Source: Pegoplata infirma (Eukaryota; Arthropoda; Insecta; Diptera; Anthomyiidae). From it: a DNA stretch of 64,000 nucleotides. Positions 51,267 to 63,300 of this stretch are shown one piece after another (position 1 is the stretch's first letter; each line of letters opens with the position of its first letter). The position numbers and the translations under genes are program-made. Below the pieces are notes generated by a model. It did not search any database and was not told where the DNA came from. It worked only from the letters and a program-made list of their open reading frames with translations. The stretch is from positions 1,488,001-1,552,000 of the forward strand of contig OY992536.1 of NCBI GenBank assembly GCA_963921195.1. Direction: 5' to 3'.

Positions 51267-52130
51267 CCCGAGTAAAAAAATTGATATGACACAATATATA
51301 ATTTAATATGGGTTCGTGTCTATTTTGATATAATCTTATACGAAAAATGGTTTCATAAGATTTGATCGAATAATATCTAATAATATCAGTTTATATAACT
51401 TTATATCGACTTTGATACGAGTTTTGGTCTAATCCAATGATATAAAATTATATCCAATTATATTAAAATTTATACAATTTTAGAAATCGGATGTTTTTTT
51501 TTAGTTTTTAATAAAAAGTTGAAAAATTAAAATAATACAAATAAGTTGTTCTTTGAAAAAAACTTAGAAAAATTTCAAAAAATGGAGTCATGTTAAATTT
51601 TATATAAAACACTTAGAAAATATTTTCAAACAAATTTGTCCTTGGAAAAAACTTAGAAAAATTTGAAAAAATGAAGTTATATAAAATTTTATATAAAACA
51701 CTTAGAAAATATTTTCGATAAAAAAAATGTTCCTTGAAAAAAACTTAGAAAAAATTTAAAAGATGCGAGTCATATAAAATTTTATATAAAACACTTAGAA
51801 AATATTCGTGATAAAAAAGTGGTGCTTGGAAAAATCTTAGAAAAATAAAAAAATATGAAGTCATATGAAATTTTATATAAAACACTTTGAAAATATTAAA
51901 AAATAATGGAGGCATATAAAATTTTATATAAAACACTTAGAAATTTAAAATTATGCATGGGACCAGATGTTGCAACATATAGTTATGTATGGCGATATCT
52001 TAATAAAATCCCACATCAAAATTTATTATATAAATTTATCTTGCAATACATAGTGTCACACATGATCATATATCAAATAATATGACTATATAAAAGTATA
52101 TAAGATCATATTAAATTATTTTTACTCGGG
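51267..52130 (+). mobile_element. CCCGAG element, type gamma (copy 2)
   Basis: 864 bp, TT on both sides (51265-51266, 52131-52132). Body matches 43372-44180, with one more internal repeat unit. Confidence 0.85.
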
Positions 52131-53309
52131 TTATGTTTTCTAAATTTGAATAATAATATAGCATTCTGTGAATTAGAATTTATATTTTTTAAATATAATT
52201 AAGAATTAAATTGTATTTCAATCAATTTCAGGATTCCATTCCCAAAGCAGCGCTATGACGTAATCGGTGGTGCCCGGTGTTGGAAAAATTACTATGACGC
52301 ACTGTCAACATAAAAATAAAATCTTATACTTCATGCATTATTTGGTGAACGAAAAATAAAAAAATTATGAATCTATTTTCGGATTCATTTCGATTCCAAA
52401 TATTAAAAACAATAGAGTTTCAATGTGTGAAAAAGAATGGAATTTATTTGGTAATGATTTCTGAAAAATTGCAATTTTCATACATGTTAAAAATAATTAC
52501 TGCAATTTTTATATAGTTTTTGAAATTTTGTAGTACTTTTTCGCAATTAAAATATATATTTTCTTATTCTCCATTTGCATACTTGCAACAATTTCCATTG
52601 ATTATTTCAGTTGGGAAACAGTGGACACCTAGTGGGCTTGCCAATAGCGCTATATGCAACGTTTAAGGTGTTCCCTCCAATAATACTCTCCAGGAGTATT
52701 TAACTGAAAATATCTGACTTGGTCACAAATTATTACGCCCGGAGGTAGCCTAGCTTAGGAATGTATTTACTTAATTGCAAAACAGTTTGGAATAAGTGAA
52801 TACATTTTTAATGCTTGAGCTTTTGTAAAATAATTTTGTTTGTTGTCTTGAATGCAAAATGGTTTATATACAAAATGTTCGCTTTTACAAATGTATAAAA
52901 ATATTAAAAGTAATTTTATACAGTTTTACTATTTAACACCATTAAACTGAATGCATTATATTATTTTAACAGTTTTTTGGGAAATCACTACAAGTAAAAT
53001 TCTTCCTCACATAATTGTTTAAAACGCTATTGTTAGTAATATTTTGGAGACAACAGCCCGATCCTAAAAATTGTCAGTGACTAAAAAAAATCAAAAAAAT
53101 TAAAATGTTGCATGGAAATCAATGTAGTTTTGTGATATTTTTAACCGTTGATAATTTAGGAATCGGGTCTAAAAAATGTGTTTTATTTTATAAGTCTTTT
53201 ATGTCATCGTTTATAAACCTAAAATAAAATTTACGTTGCCATGAGTAGGGTACAATTTGATGGCTTGTTGCCCTCTATAGTTTTCATATTTTTGTTTGAG
53301 GTTTGTGTC
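52131..53309 (-). other. groucho intron, nothing recognised
   Basis: About 1.2 kb of AT-rich DNA without inverted ends; one of the longest element-free stretches in this intron. Confidence 0.5.
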
Positions 53310-53311
53310 TT

Positions 53312-53677
53312 CCCGAGTAAAAATTTTCTGGTCTAATCATATATAATTTGATACAATCTTATATGAGTTAATATGCTTCCGTATAAATTTATATAAAATT
53401 GTATCTATCACTTTGATACGGTTGATCCACTGTATATGGTTAGATATTGCTCCATATATGATTAGATTCGTATTTTGGTTTTGCTCATCAAATTATATAA
53501 AAATTGATATTATAAGATCAATTTGATCTAATTAGATTTGACCAAATTCAGGATCAAATTGTATCAATTTTTATATTTTTTGATCTAAAGTAATACAATT
53601 AGATATTATTTGATACAACCATTTTACGGATCAAATTAGATCTATTCAGTCAAATTAGCATAATATTTTTACTAGGG
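53312..53677 (+). mobile_element. CCCGAG element, type beta (copy 2)
   Basis: 366 bp, TT on both sides (53310-53311, 53678-53679), CCCGAGTAAAAATTTTCTGG start and TTTTTACTAGGG end. Confidence 0.85.
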
Positions 53678-54046
53678 TTTGCTTAAACTGTTTGAATTTT
53701 TGTTTGCATTCCCTCCCTACCCGAGTAAAAAGGAATTTATATAAATGTATATTATTTTATATGTTTTCATAAAACCATATACAACTATATGAGTCAAAGT
53801 ATAAAATTATATCTCACTTTGAAATTTTCCAATTTTTTTAAATGATGTCATATAAAATCATATCTAATTATATTGTTCATAATATATTAATATAAATGGT
53901 AGATGTAATCATACGTTGCACATAAAACTTAATCCGATTTCATACATTATTATACGTGACTTTATATCTAATTATGTATAGGACTTTACTAAACAAAAAA
54001 TCCAGTATCAATTTATGTATAATTATATATGACTAATATAATACCA

Positions 54047-54949
54047 CCCGAGTAAAAAAGAACTGATATAATCATATATGCTATTATATAATTATTTATA
54101 TTTATATGTGGTTATGCATGAACTTTGATATGGGCATATAAGTTTATATATAGCATTGTATTTTTACTCATTTTTTAATATGATAACATACATATTCCTA
54201 TCTATTTATATACCGATGTATATGAAATTAGATATGACATATAAGGTCGGAAATTTTTAGATATGACAGGTAAAAAGATATATGATTTTATTTATAATTA
54301 TATCCCGAAAAAATTTTTCAAAATTTTCTAAGTCCCGGACAATTAAAAAAATTTCAAGTCCTAAAAAATTTTATGAAAATTTTCCAAAGTTCCGGACACA
54401 AAATTTTTTTGGCAATTTTTTTTTGGAGTAAAAAAGTCATTGAAAATGTTTTTAGGAAATTTTTTTTTTTTTTTTTAATTTTTAAGTTCCGAAAAAATGT
54501 TTTTAAATTTTCTAAGCCACAAACATTTTTTAGAATTTTAAATCACTTATAACTGATCTAAAAAAAAAATTTTAATAATTTGCTAAGTCCCGAAAAAATT
54601 CAGAAGAATGCAATAAAAACTCTTCTAATTGATACTGTATCCAATCTGATAAAATAATTTCTAATTTCACGTTTAAAATTCTAAAAAATTTGACCAGATT
54701 TCATCTAATTATATAAAAATTTATCTAATTTTAACAGATAAGATATGATTTAATACAATTGGATAGACCCATTTTTGGGATCAAACTTAATCAAATTTGA
54801 TATTATTTTATCAGAAATAATAGAATTTGATATAATCGTATAATATTCGATCCGCCAATTTTCGGATCAAAATTAATATGGATTTACATAAAAGCATATC
54901 TGTTCATATAAAATTAAATATTGCGTCATATAACTTTTTTTTACTCGGG
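54047..54949 (+). mobile_element. CCCGAG element nested inside zeta
   Basis: 903 bp, CA on both sides (54045-54046, 54950-54951), CCCGAGTAAAAAAG and TTTTTACTCGGG ends. Confidence 0.8.
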
Positions 54950-55269
54950 CAGTTAAAACTATATATGGTTCCATACTAAAAAAATTTCCAACAAAAATAA
55001 TAGATATAATTATATGTGTCTTAAACGATAACATATCTGTGATTGTATGGTACTATATATACGCAAATTTCGTCTAAACTTAATATATATTTATAAATGG
55101 TCGCATATGTAATAGAATATATATTTTGATATAATCATGTATAAAAAAAATTTTTTTTTTTACCAAACAACTAGCCATATATAATTATATATGCCAGTAT
55201 TTCAAAATTTATTTTTGTGTGTCAACATATATGGTTATACAAAACTTTTTATTGTATCATATAAGATTA

Positions 55270-55910
55270 CATATGATTTTTGGAGACCCGAGTTCGATTC
55301 CCGGCCCAGTCGAGAAAAAAAAAGTTTTTTTTTATTTTTTTTTAAATAGAAAACACTTTTTTATTGCGTTTAATTTTTTTAGAACTAAAAAATTTTCATT
55401 TTTGGAATTTTTGCAATCATTTAAAAAAAATTATTTTTCTTTTATATAGTTATATATAACTATATTTGATTTATTATAAAATTATCTATAATTTTTGGGA
55501 ACCCGAGTTCGATTCCAGAAAAAAAATATATTTTTTTTATTTTTTTTAAATAGAAAACACTTTTTTATTGCATTTATTTTTTTTAGAACTAAAAATTTTT
55601 CTTTTTTTGAATTTTTGCAATCATTTTTAAAAAATTATATTGCTGTTATATAGTTATATATAACTATATTTAATTTATTATAAAATTATCTATCATTTTT
55701 GGGAACCCGAGTTCAATTCCAGAAAAAAAATATATTTTTTTAATTTTTTTTAAAATGGAAAACACTTTTTTATTGCATTTATTTTTTTAGAACTTAAAAA
55801 ATTTTACTTTTTGAATTTTTGCAATCATTTTTAAAAATTTATATTGCATTTATATAGTTAATAATAGCTATATTTGGTGTAAATTATCAAATTATCAATG
55901 ATTTTTGGAA
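55270..55910 (+). repeat. three ~205-bp tandem units with a tRNA B-box-like word
   Basis: Each unit has GGAACCCGAGTTCGATTCC (positions ~55287, ~55499, ~55704), an A-run, GAAAACACTTTTTTATTGC and TATATAACTATATTT. GAGTTCGATTCCCGG is a good tRNA TPsiC-arm sequence, but no A box precedes it. A fourth, degenerate unit starts near 55905. Confidence 0.7.
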
Positions 55911-56265
55911 CCCGATCTAAAATCTAATTCTGATTTCCTGATTCCATGAAAAATTTCAAATTTATAAGCCAAAGTCTTATTTCACTTTGGAAGCATATGA
56001 CTTGCAAATAAGGCATATTGCTACATTAAAATTATTGTTTAAGCTTACCATGAAAGCCCCTAATAGCGCTGTACGTCATTCCAATTTTTTTTTTTTTGCA
56101 AATTTTATCAAAAATTTTCTAAGTCTTTTTGAAAATTGTGTACAAGTGAATAACATATTTAATTGGATATAATCATATATTACTATATGTTAGATCAACT
56201 TGATATAATTAGATACGATCAATTTATTAAAAACTAAGTCTTTTAAAGTTGTTATTTGCTAACAA

Positions 56266-56336
56266 CGTCCGCTGGTCTAGAGGGTAGAGATTGCGATTAC
56301 AAAACGAAAGACTTGTGGTTCTAATCCCCGTCCGTT
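56266..56336 (+). tRNA. tRNA-like relic inside the zeta element
   Basis: GTCCGCTGGTCTAGAGGGTA gives an A box; GTGGTTCTAATCCCC gives a B box at normal spacing. Imperfect stems, so a pseudo-tRNA. Confidence 0.4.
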
Positions 56337-56469
56337 CGAAGTTTTTTTTTTTTTTTATTTATTTTCAGTTTGACATTATTATATCTAAAAATAAATCTAA
56401 AAACAGAAACATTCTTTGGATAAAAATGTATCCAATAATTTTTTTATAAAATCAAGATATCAGATATTA

Positions 56470-56800
56470 TAAGATAACTTTGGCGCGGCCAAATTTCGGA
56501 TGAAATTACATTATATAATATACAATTTAATATAAAATCATGATATTGGATATTTTAAGATAACTTTGGCGCGGCCAATTTCCGGATGAAATTACATCAT
56601 ATCATATCATATTTAATACAAAATCATGATAATAGATAATTTGGGATAACTTTGGCGCGGCCAATTTCCGGATGAAATCACATACAATCAAATATTAAAC
56701 TGTAACTTCATATATTATATGATGTTATGAGATAACTTTGGCGCGGCCAATTTTCGGATGAAATTTAGCAAAATCAGATCTAATAAATTATATATAATTT
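56470..56800 (+). repeat. four units with ACTTTGGCGCGGCCAA
   Basis: AACTTTGGCGCGGCCAATTT followed by CGGATGAAAT recurs near 56478, 56573, 56650 and 56737, spacing about 76-96 bp. A GC-rich palindromic core (GGCGCGCC-like) in AT-rich DNA. Confidence 0.75.
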
Positions 56801-57649
56801 TATAAGATAACATGTTTTACCATACAATTTTTTTTTACTCGGGTAGTAAAAATATTATGCTAATTTGACTGAATAGATCTAATTTGATCCGTAAAATGGT
56901 TGTATCAAATAATATCTAATTGTATTACTTTAGATCAAAAAATATAAAAATTGATACAATTTGATCCTGAATTTGGTCAAATCTAATTAGATCAAATTGA
57001 TCTTATAATATCAATTTTTATATAATTTGATGAGCAAAACCAAAATACGAATCTAATCATATATGGAGCAATATCTAACCATATACAGTGGATCAACCGT
57101 ATCAAAGTGATAGATACAATTTTATATAAATTTATACGGAAGCATATTAACTCATATAAGATTGTATCAAATTATATATGATTAGACCAGAAAATTTTTA
57201 CTCGGGCTAGTAAAAATATTATGCTGATTTTACTAAATAGATCTAACTTGATCCGTAAAATGGTTGTATCAAATAATATCTAATTGTATTACTTTAGATA
57301 CAAAAATATAAAAATTGATACAGTTTGATCCTGAATTTGGTCAAATCTAATTATATCAAATTGATCTTATAATATCTATTTTTATATAATTAGATAAGCA
57401 AAACCAAAATACGAATCTAATTATATATGGAGCAATATCTAACCATATTAAGTGGATCAACCGTATCAAAGTGATTGATACAATTTTATATAAAGTTATA
57501 CGGAAGCATATTAACTCATATAAGCTTGTATCAAAATATATATGATTATATCAGAAAATTTTTACTCGGGTTGTCCACTTCTTTAAAAAACTATTGTTTT
57601 TAAAAAGTCAATGATAAAGGTTTTAGTCTTTGATTTTTTTTTTGAAGGG

Positions 57650-57850
57650 TTTTCACTTGAATGAAAATTAAATTTTTTTAATTTCCATTTGTTGTATAAA
57701 TGAAAATTAAAAAAAATATAATTTACCATTTGCATAAAAAATTGTAATTAAAATACAAATTATAATTTGAATCAAATTGTAATTTCCCATGTATGATCTT
57801 ATATGAGTAAAATTTAAAAAAAAATTCTAAGTCCTTTACATATATTTTAA
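57650..57850 (+). repeat. AATTTCCATTTG-rich repeat with CATGGGA-type right end
   Basis: Contains TTTCCATTTG and AATGAAAATT words and ends in TTTCCCATGTAT near 57801. Related to 48956-49130. Confidence 0.4.
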
Positions 57851-57851
57851 T

Positions 57852-58109
57852 TAGAGATGGGCGCGTGAGTGAATTTTAACTCACGCACGCTCACGCTCAC
57901 GAAATAAAAATATTGCTCACGCACGATCACGCACGAAATTATTTTTTCTGCTCACGTTCACGCACTCTCACGTGAGTAACTAAAATTTTTCTCACGCTCA
58001 CGAAATAATCACGCTCACGAAATTTAAATTTACAATTTTTTTTTTCCTTTTTTCGAATTCTTGCAAAAAAGTATTTAATTTCCTTAAACCAACAATAAAC
58101 ATTTTCCGC
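57852..58109 (+). mobile_element. truncated hAT-like CACGTGAG element (copy 3)
   Basis: Starts TAGAGATGGGCGCGTGAG with the full left array of CTCACG words, then is cut off in its AT-rich centre where an alpha-type CCCGAG end begins. Confidence 0.75.
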
Positions 58110-58811
58110 CCCGAGTAAAAATTTTTATATGATGCAATATATAATGATATCCCGAGTAAAAATTTTCTGGTCTAATCATATATAATTTGATACAATCTTA
58201 TATGAGTTAATATGCTTCCGTATAAATTTATATAAAATTTTATCTCTCACTTTGATACGGTTGATTCACTTTATATGGTTAGATATTGCTGCATATATGA
58301 TTAGATTCGTATTTTGGTTTTGCTCATCAAATTATATAAAAATTGATATTATAAGATCAATTTGATCTAATTAGATTTGACCAAATTCAGGATCAAATTG
58401 TATCAATTTTTTAAATACACCACAGGTCAACGATACATTCACCAAACATATAATTTTCTAAAACAAAAAAATGTTTGGGTACGCTTCGAACCAGATAGGT
58501 GATATACATTACCCTAATAAGGAAATGTTTAGGAACCCTAATAAAAAAAGAAAAAAAGTTCATGACTAATTATATCCCAAATATGGCGGATACAATTGCG
58601 TTAATAATTATCTACGGGTATATTTTATGATCTAGCGGGATATCCTTATATATAATGTGATACGTGAATTGGGTCTATATAATTATATCAGTTGGAGAAA
58701 ACTGATACGATTAAATATAATTTAAAACCCTTATAACTGATCATATATTGCTCCTTATAACGTTATATAAGTTGGATAACATTATATGTAATCATATGCA
58801 CTTTATGTAAT

Positions 58812-60069
58812 CCCGAGTAAAAATAATTTAATATGATCTTATATACTTTTATATAGTCATATTATTTCATATATGATCATGTGTGACACTATGTCTTGCG
58901 AGATAAATTTATATAATAAATTTTGATGTGCGATTTTTTTAAGATATCGCCATACATAATTATATATTGTAACATCTGGTCCCATGCATCATTCCAAATT
59001 TCTAAGTGTTTTATATAAAATTTTATATGCCTCCATTATTTTTTAATTTTTCTAAGTTTTTTCCAACCCTAGTAAAAAAATTTTGATATAATGATATATA
59101 ATTTGATACAATCATATTAAATTATATATGACTTTTTATATGTTCAGATCTTATTTTATCTATAATTTATTGCGGCTCCATTTTCTTATCTGATGTTATA
59201 TATAAATATATCTGACTTTATGTAATTATATAAATCTATATTAATTTATATAAAATAAGATCAAGTGGATTTAATTGGATGTGACCAAAATTCGGATCAA
59301 ATTGTATCATTTTTTATATTTGTGTATCTAAAATAATACAATTAGATCAATAACTGATCCAACTTGATACAGCCAATTTTGAGATCACATTAGATCTTAA
59401 AATTTTTTTTTTTTTACTCGGGAAGAACATATTTTTATCGCAAACATTTGCAACGTGTTTTATACAAAATTTCAAATGACTTCATATTTTTTTATTTTTC
59501 TAAGTTTTTTCCAAGCACCACTTTTTTATCACGAATATTTTCTAAGTGTTTTATATAAAATTTTATATGACTTCATCTTTAAAATTTTTTCTAAGTTTTT
59601 TTCAAGGAACATTTTTTTATCGCAAATATTTTCTAAGTGTTTTATATAAAATTATATATGACTCCATTTTTTTTAATTTTTCTAAGTTTTTATAATTACA
59701 AAGTTTTTATGAGAATATTTTCTAAGTGGTTTATATAAAATTTAACATGTCTCCATTTTTTTGAAATTTTTCTAAGTTTTTTTCAAGAACAACTAATTTT
59801 TATTATTTTAATTTTTCAACTTTTTATTAAAAACTAAAAAAACATCCAATTTATAAAATTGTATAAATTTTAATAAAATTGGATATAATTTTATATCATT
59901 GGATTAGACCAAAACTCGTATCAAAGTCGATATAAAGTTATATAAACTGATATTATTAGATAATATTCGATTAAATCTTATGAAACCATTTTTCGTATAA
60001 GATTATATCAAAATAGACACGAACCCATATTAAATTATATATTGCGTCATATCATTTTTTTTACTCGGG
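58812..60069 (-). mobile_element. CCCGAG gamma element inside epsilon
   Basis: CCCGAGTAAAAATAATTTAA start, CTCGGG end, AT on both sides (58810-58811, 60070-60071). The epsilon copy at 61586-63417 shows the uninterrupted CACTTTATATAATGTTATAT (reversed, near 61850). Confidence 0.8.
59067..59422 (-). mobile_element. CCCGAG delta element inside gamma
   Basis: 356 bp, AA on both sides (59065-59066, 59423-59424), reverse of 44240-44595. Confidence 0.85.
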
Positions 60070-60659
60070 ATGTTATATACAAAAATATGTTCTTTATGTA
60101 AAGCAATATCTAACTATATATATTTATATCTTATAGTCTCAATTTATTTTATATTGTATCAGTCCGGATCAAACTGATAAAACCAGATAGACCCATTTTA
60201 CGTATCATATTATATATAAGACTATCTGTTCAGATCTTGTAGGATAACCGATGATAATATTTGACACAATTGTGTCCACCATATTTGGGATCTAATTTGT
60301 CACAGCTATATATAACTCTTTTTTACTCGGGAACATTTTAAAAACTTTCTTATACTTTGCCTAAAAAACTTAGAAAATTTTTGGTTAATTGGAAACATAT
60401 AAAGTTTTATATGGAACAGAATAAGCTATATATAATTTGATGTTAAATTATACAGAAAAACAGATTTTGTATTGACCCTCATATAATTTTATGTAATTAT
60501 ATCAACCGTACACCTTTTAATCCGAATCATGATTAAATTATATATAACTACATATGACTGCATTTAAAAAATTTAGAAAATATCTCACGCGATGTGCATC
60601 AAGTTATATATTGTTATATATGATTATTTTTACTCGGGTACATAGTACTTTTTTCGTAT

Positions 60660-61014
60660 CCCGAGTAAAAAAAAAAACTTTTAAGATCTAATTTGATCTC
60701 AAAATTGGCTGTATCAAGTTGGATCAGATATTGATCTAAATGTATTATTTTAGATACACAAATATAAAAAATTATACAATTAGATCCGAATTTTGGTCAC
60801 ATCCAAATAAATCCACTTGATCTTATTTTATATAAATTAATATAGATTAATATAATTACATAAAGTCAGATGTATTTATGTATAACCTCAGATAAGAAAA
60901 TGGAGCCTCAATATATCTTAGATAAAATTTGATCTGAACATATAAAAAGTCATACATAATTTAATATGATTTTATCAAATTATATATCATTATATCAAAA
61001 CTTTTTTACTAGGG
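60660..61014 (+). mobile_element. CCCGAG delta element (copy 3)
   Basis: 355 bp, AT on both sides (60658-60659, 61015-61016). Confidence 0.85.
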
Positions 61015-61234
61015 ATATCTTAATGCTACCATTTTGACGCTTTTTGGATTTTTATTGTAGCTTTTTTTAACACAGTACCTAGAAGTGTTACAAAATCGTT
61101 AACATTTTTGGGAAAAAGTTAAAATTTTTTTTAATTTTACTCTTTCGTTTATTGTTGACGCATATCTCTTTTTTAATAGTTGACATCACTGAACTAACAC
61201 TTCAAAAGTCGAACTATAGGTTGGAGACCGAATA

Positions 61235-61510
61235 AACTGTATATATCATTGATAGTAAGACATTCTATGGATATCTGTCCGTCTGTAGTAGGCACAATGA
61301 AATCCAAAATAAAATAGCTAGACTCCTGAAATTTGATACAAATATGTCTTATGGTTCTCCCCATAAAAAACTAAAAAAGCTCCGAAAAAAACACAATTTT
61401 TTACTATTTCTTTTGTATTAGGCTAAAAAATTACACACTTTTATACATTTTGGAGGGTATAAAAGATTCGGCACAGCCGAATTTAACACTCTTACTTGTG
61501 TTTTTTAAGT
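61235..61510 (+). repeat. mini-me/INE-like repeat piece
   Basis: TATATCATTGATAGTAAGAC, a CTGTCCGTCTGT core and GGAGGGTATAAAAGATTCGG, then the hairpin TTCGGCACAGCCGAA and CACTCTTACTTG. Matches the order in 20365-21810. Confidence 0.55.
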
Positions 61511-62003
61511 CAGAAGGAAATATGTAAGTCTGAATTCAACTGTTATGTTTTTATTTTAATAAAAGTAAAAAAAAATAAATGCATACCCGAGTAAAAAAGA
61601 GTTATATATAGCCGTGACAAATTAGATCCCAAATATGGTGGACACAATTGTTTCAAATATTATCTTCGGTTATCCTACAAGATCTGAACAGATAGTTTTA
61701 TATATAATATGATACGTAAAATGGGTCTATCTGGTTTTATCAGTTTGATCCGGAGTGATACAATATAAAATAAATTGAGATTATAAGACATAAATATATA
61801 TGGTTAGATATTGGTCTACATAAAGAACATATTTTTGTATATAACATTATATAAAGTGCATATGATTATATATAATGTTATCCAACTTATATGACGTTAT
61901 AAGGAGCAATATATGATCAGTTATAATGGTTTTAAATTATATTTAATCGTAGTTTTCTCCAACTGATATAATTATATAGACCCAATTCACATATCACATT
62001 ATA

Positions 62004-63300
62004 AGGAGTGAGATCATAAAAATGTTAACACACATTTTAGCCTACAACTTTGGTGTAAAGCTTCCAAATTTTTTTTTTTTCGGCAGTTTACATTTTAAAA
62101 ATATGTCAGTTAATAAATTAATTTACATCATGAGTTTTAATTTGCAATTTTTTACACAATGGACGATGAAAGAAAAGTGCGTTCAAAAATAATTAAATAT
62201 TTTCAACAAAACCAAACATGGACATACAAAAAAATTGCCAAAGAAACTAATGTATGCCGCCAAACAGTTTCAAAAGTGGTAAAAAGGTATCTGGAACACC
62301 TAACAATTGAAAGGAAGCCGGGAACAGGAACAACGACTGGTTATCGTAACATTGGTAAGGCATATAAAGTTAAAAGCATCCTTAAGAGAGCTCCTAACAC
62401 ATCTGGCAGAAAAACAGCTCGGTTAGCCCAATGCTCAGACTTTTTTGTACGTAAAGTGAAACGTAAGGCGGGACTAAAGTCCTACAAAGTTCAAAAAGTT
62501 TCCGATAGAAACGCTTTTAAAAATTTGGAGGCCAAAACCAGAGCTAGAAAATTGAAATCAAATTTTATAAAAAAATACAACTGTTGTGTAATGGACGACG
62601 AAACTTATGTCCTGGCTGATTTTGCGCAGCTCCCTGGTCAAGAATTTTATGTTTCCGATGTTCGAGGAAATGTTGCGGAAAAATTTCGGTCAAAAAAGCA
62701 AACGAAATTCCCCAAAAAATTCCTAGTATGGCAAGCCATATGTAGCTGCGGCCAAAGAAGCCAGTCATTTGTGACATCTGGCTCTATAAACAGCGAAATT
62801 TATATCAAGGAGTGTTTGCAGAAGAGACTTCTTCCGTTCTTGAGTCAGCACAATGTATCCACTTACTTTTGGCCCGATTTAGCATCTTGTCACTACAGCA
62901 AGAAAGCGCTGGAGTGGTATAATGATAATAATGTGGTTTTTGTACCAAGAGAGGCAAATCCACCAAACTGCCCGGAGCTCAGGCCAGTGGAGAGATATTG
63001 GGCTCTTGTTAAAAAAGAATTAAAGGGCACAAAAAAGGTCTCCCAGGACATGCAAGATTTCAAACGTAGATGGACCACCTGCTCTAAAAAGGTGACAGAA
63101 ACTACCATAAAAGCCTTAATGGGAGGGTTTCCGGAAAAAGTGGATAACTTTGTTCGTAGTGGTTAGAGTTCCATGCGGTTTTTTTGTTATGATTTTGTAT
63201 TAAATTTTATTTAATAAAAATTTGGTTTGAAGTCTTAAAATTCAGTAGTCTGTTTTTTATTTAACTTTATGTGTGTTAACATTTTTATGATATCACTCCT
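62004..63300 (+). mobile_element. Tc1/mariner-type DD37E element, copy 2 (intact)
   Basis: 1297 bp, TA on both sides (62002-62003, 63301-63302), same 32-bp ends as copy 1 except one base in the right end (GATATCACTCC for GATCTCACTCC). Confidence 0.95.
62159..63166 (+). CDS. DD37E Tc1/mariner-type transposase, copy 2
   Basis: Uninterrupted 335-residue frame, identical to the copy at 38297-39304 except D for N at residue 3 and S for P at residue 115. The helix-turn-helix region and the catalytic residues D147, D240 and E278 are all kept. The start ATG follows 155 bases of 5' element DNA that includes the left inverted end. The stop TAG lies 134 bases before the element's end, with TTTAATAAAAATTT downstream as a likely poly(A) signal. 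Inserted in an epsilon-type CCCGAG element, so it is younger than that element. The near-identity of the two copies implies recent transposition. Confidence 0.93.
   Translation: MDDERKVRSKIIKYFQQNQTWTYKKIAKETNVCRQTVSKVVKRYLEHLTIERKPGTGTTTGYRNIGKAYKVKSILKRAPNTSGRKTARLAQCSDFFVRKVKRKAGLKSYKVQKVSDRNAFKNLEAKTRARKLKSNFIKKYNCCVMDDETYVLADFAQLPGQEFYVSDVRGNVAEKFRSKKQTKFPKKFLVWQAICSCGQRSQSFVTSGSINSEIYIKECLQKRLLPFLSQHNVSTYFWPDLASCHYSKKALEWYNDNNVVFVPREANPPNCPELRPVERYWALVKKELKGTKKVSQDMQDFKRRWTTCSKKVTETTIKALMGGFPEKVDNFVRSG

Larger units (their letters stand above)
53720..56843 (+). mobile_element. 3.1-kb CCCGAG element (type zeta), third of the stack
   Basis: CCCGAGTAAAAAGG start, TTTTTTACTCGGG end, TA on both sides (53718-53719, 56844-56845). 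It contains an inserted 903-bp element, three ~205-bp tandem units, a tRNA-like segment and four GGCGCGGCC units. It is the longest of the group but shows no transposase-like frame. Confidence 0.75.
53715..57206 (-). mobile_element. CCCGAG beta element, second of the nested stack
   Basis: Starts CCCTA at 53715-53719, resumes GTAAAAATATTATG at 56846 and ends CTCGGG at 57206. CT on both sides (53713-53714, 57207-57208). Split 5 bp from its end by the 3.1-kb element. Confidence 0.8.
53711..57570 (-). mobile_element. CCCGAG beta element, outermost of a nested stack
   Basis: Starts CCCT at 53711-53714, resumes AGTAAAAATATTATG at 57209 and ends CTCGGG at 57570, with TT flanks (53709-53710, 57571-57572). 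Split 4 bp from its end by the next beta copy. Confidence 0.8.
58536..60331 (-). mobile_element. CCCGAG epsilon element inside alpha
   Basis: CCCTAATAAAA start and TTTTTACTCGGG end, AA on both sides. Intact alpha copies show the empty site (TTTAGGAACATTTTAAAA). Confidence 0.8.
58110..60638 (-). mobile_element. CCCGAG alpha element, outer shell of a second nest
   Basis: Alpha-type ends at 58110 and 60638. Alpha sequence resumes at 60332 exactly where it stopped at 58535. Part of its left side is replaced by a truncated beta piece (58151-58412). Flanks do not match (GC and TA). Confidence 0.7.
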
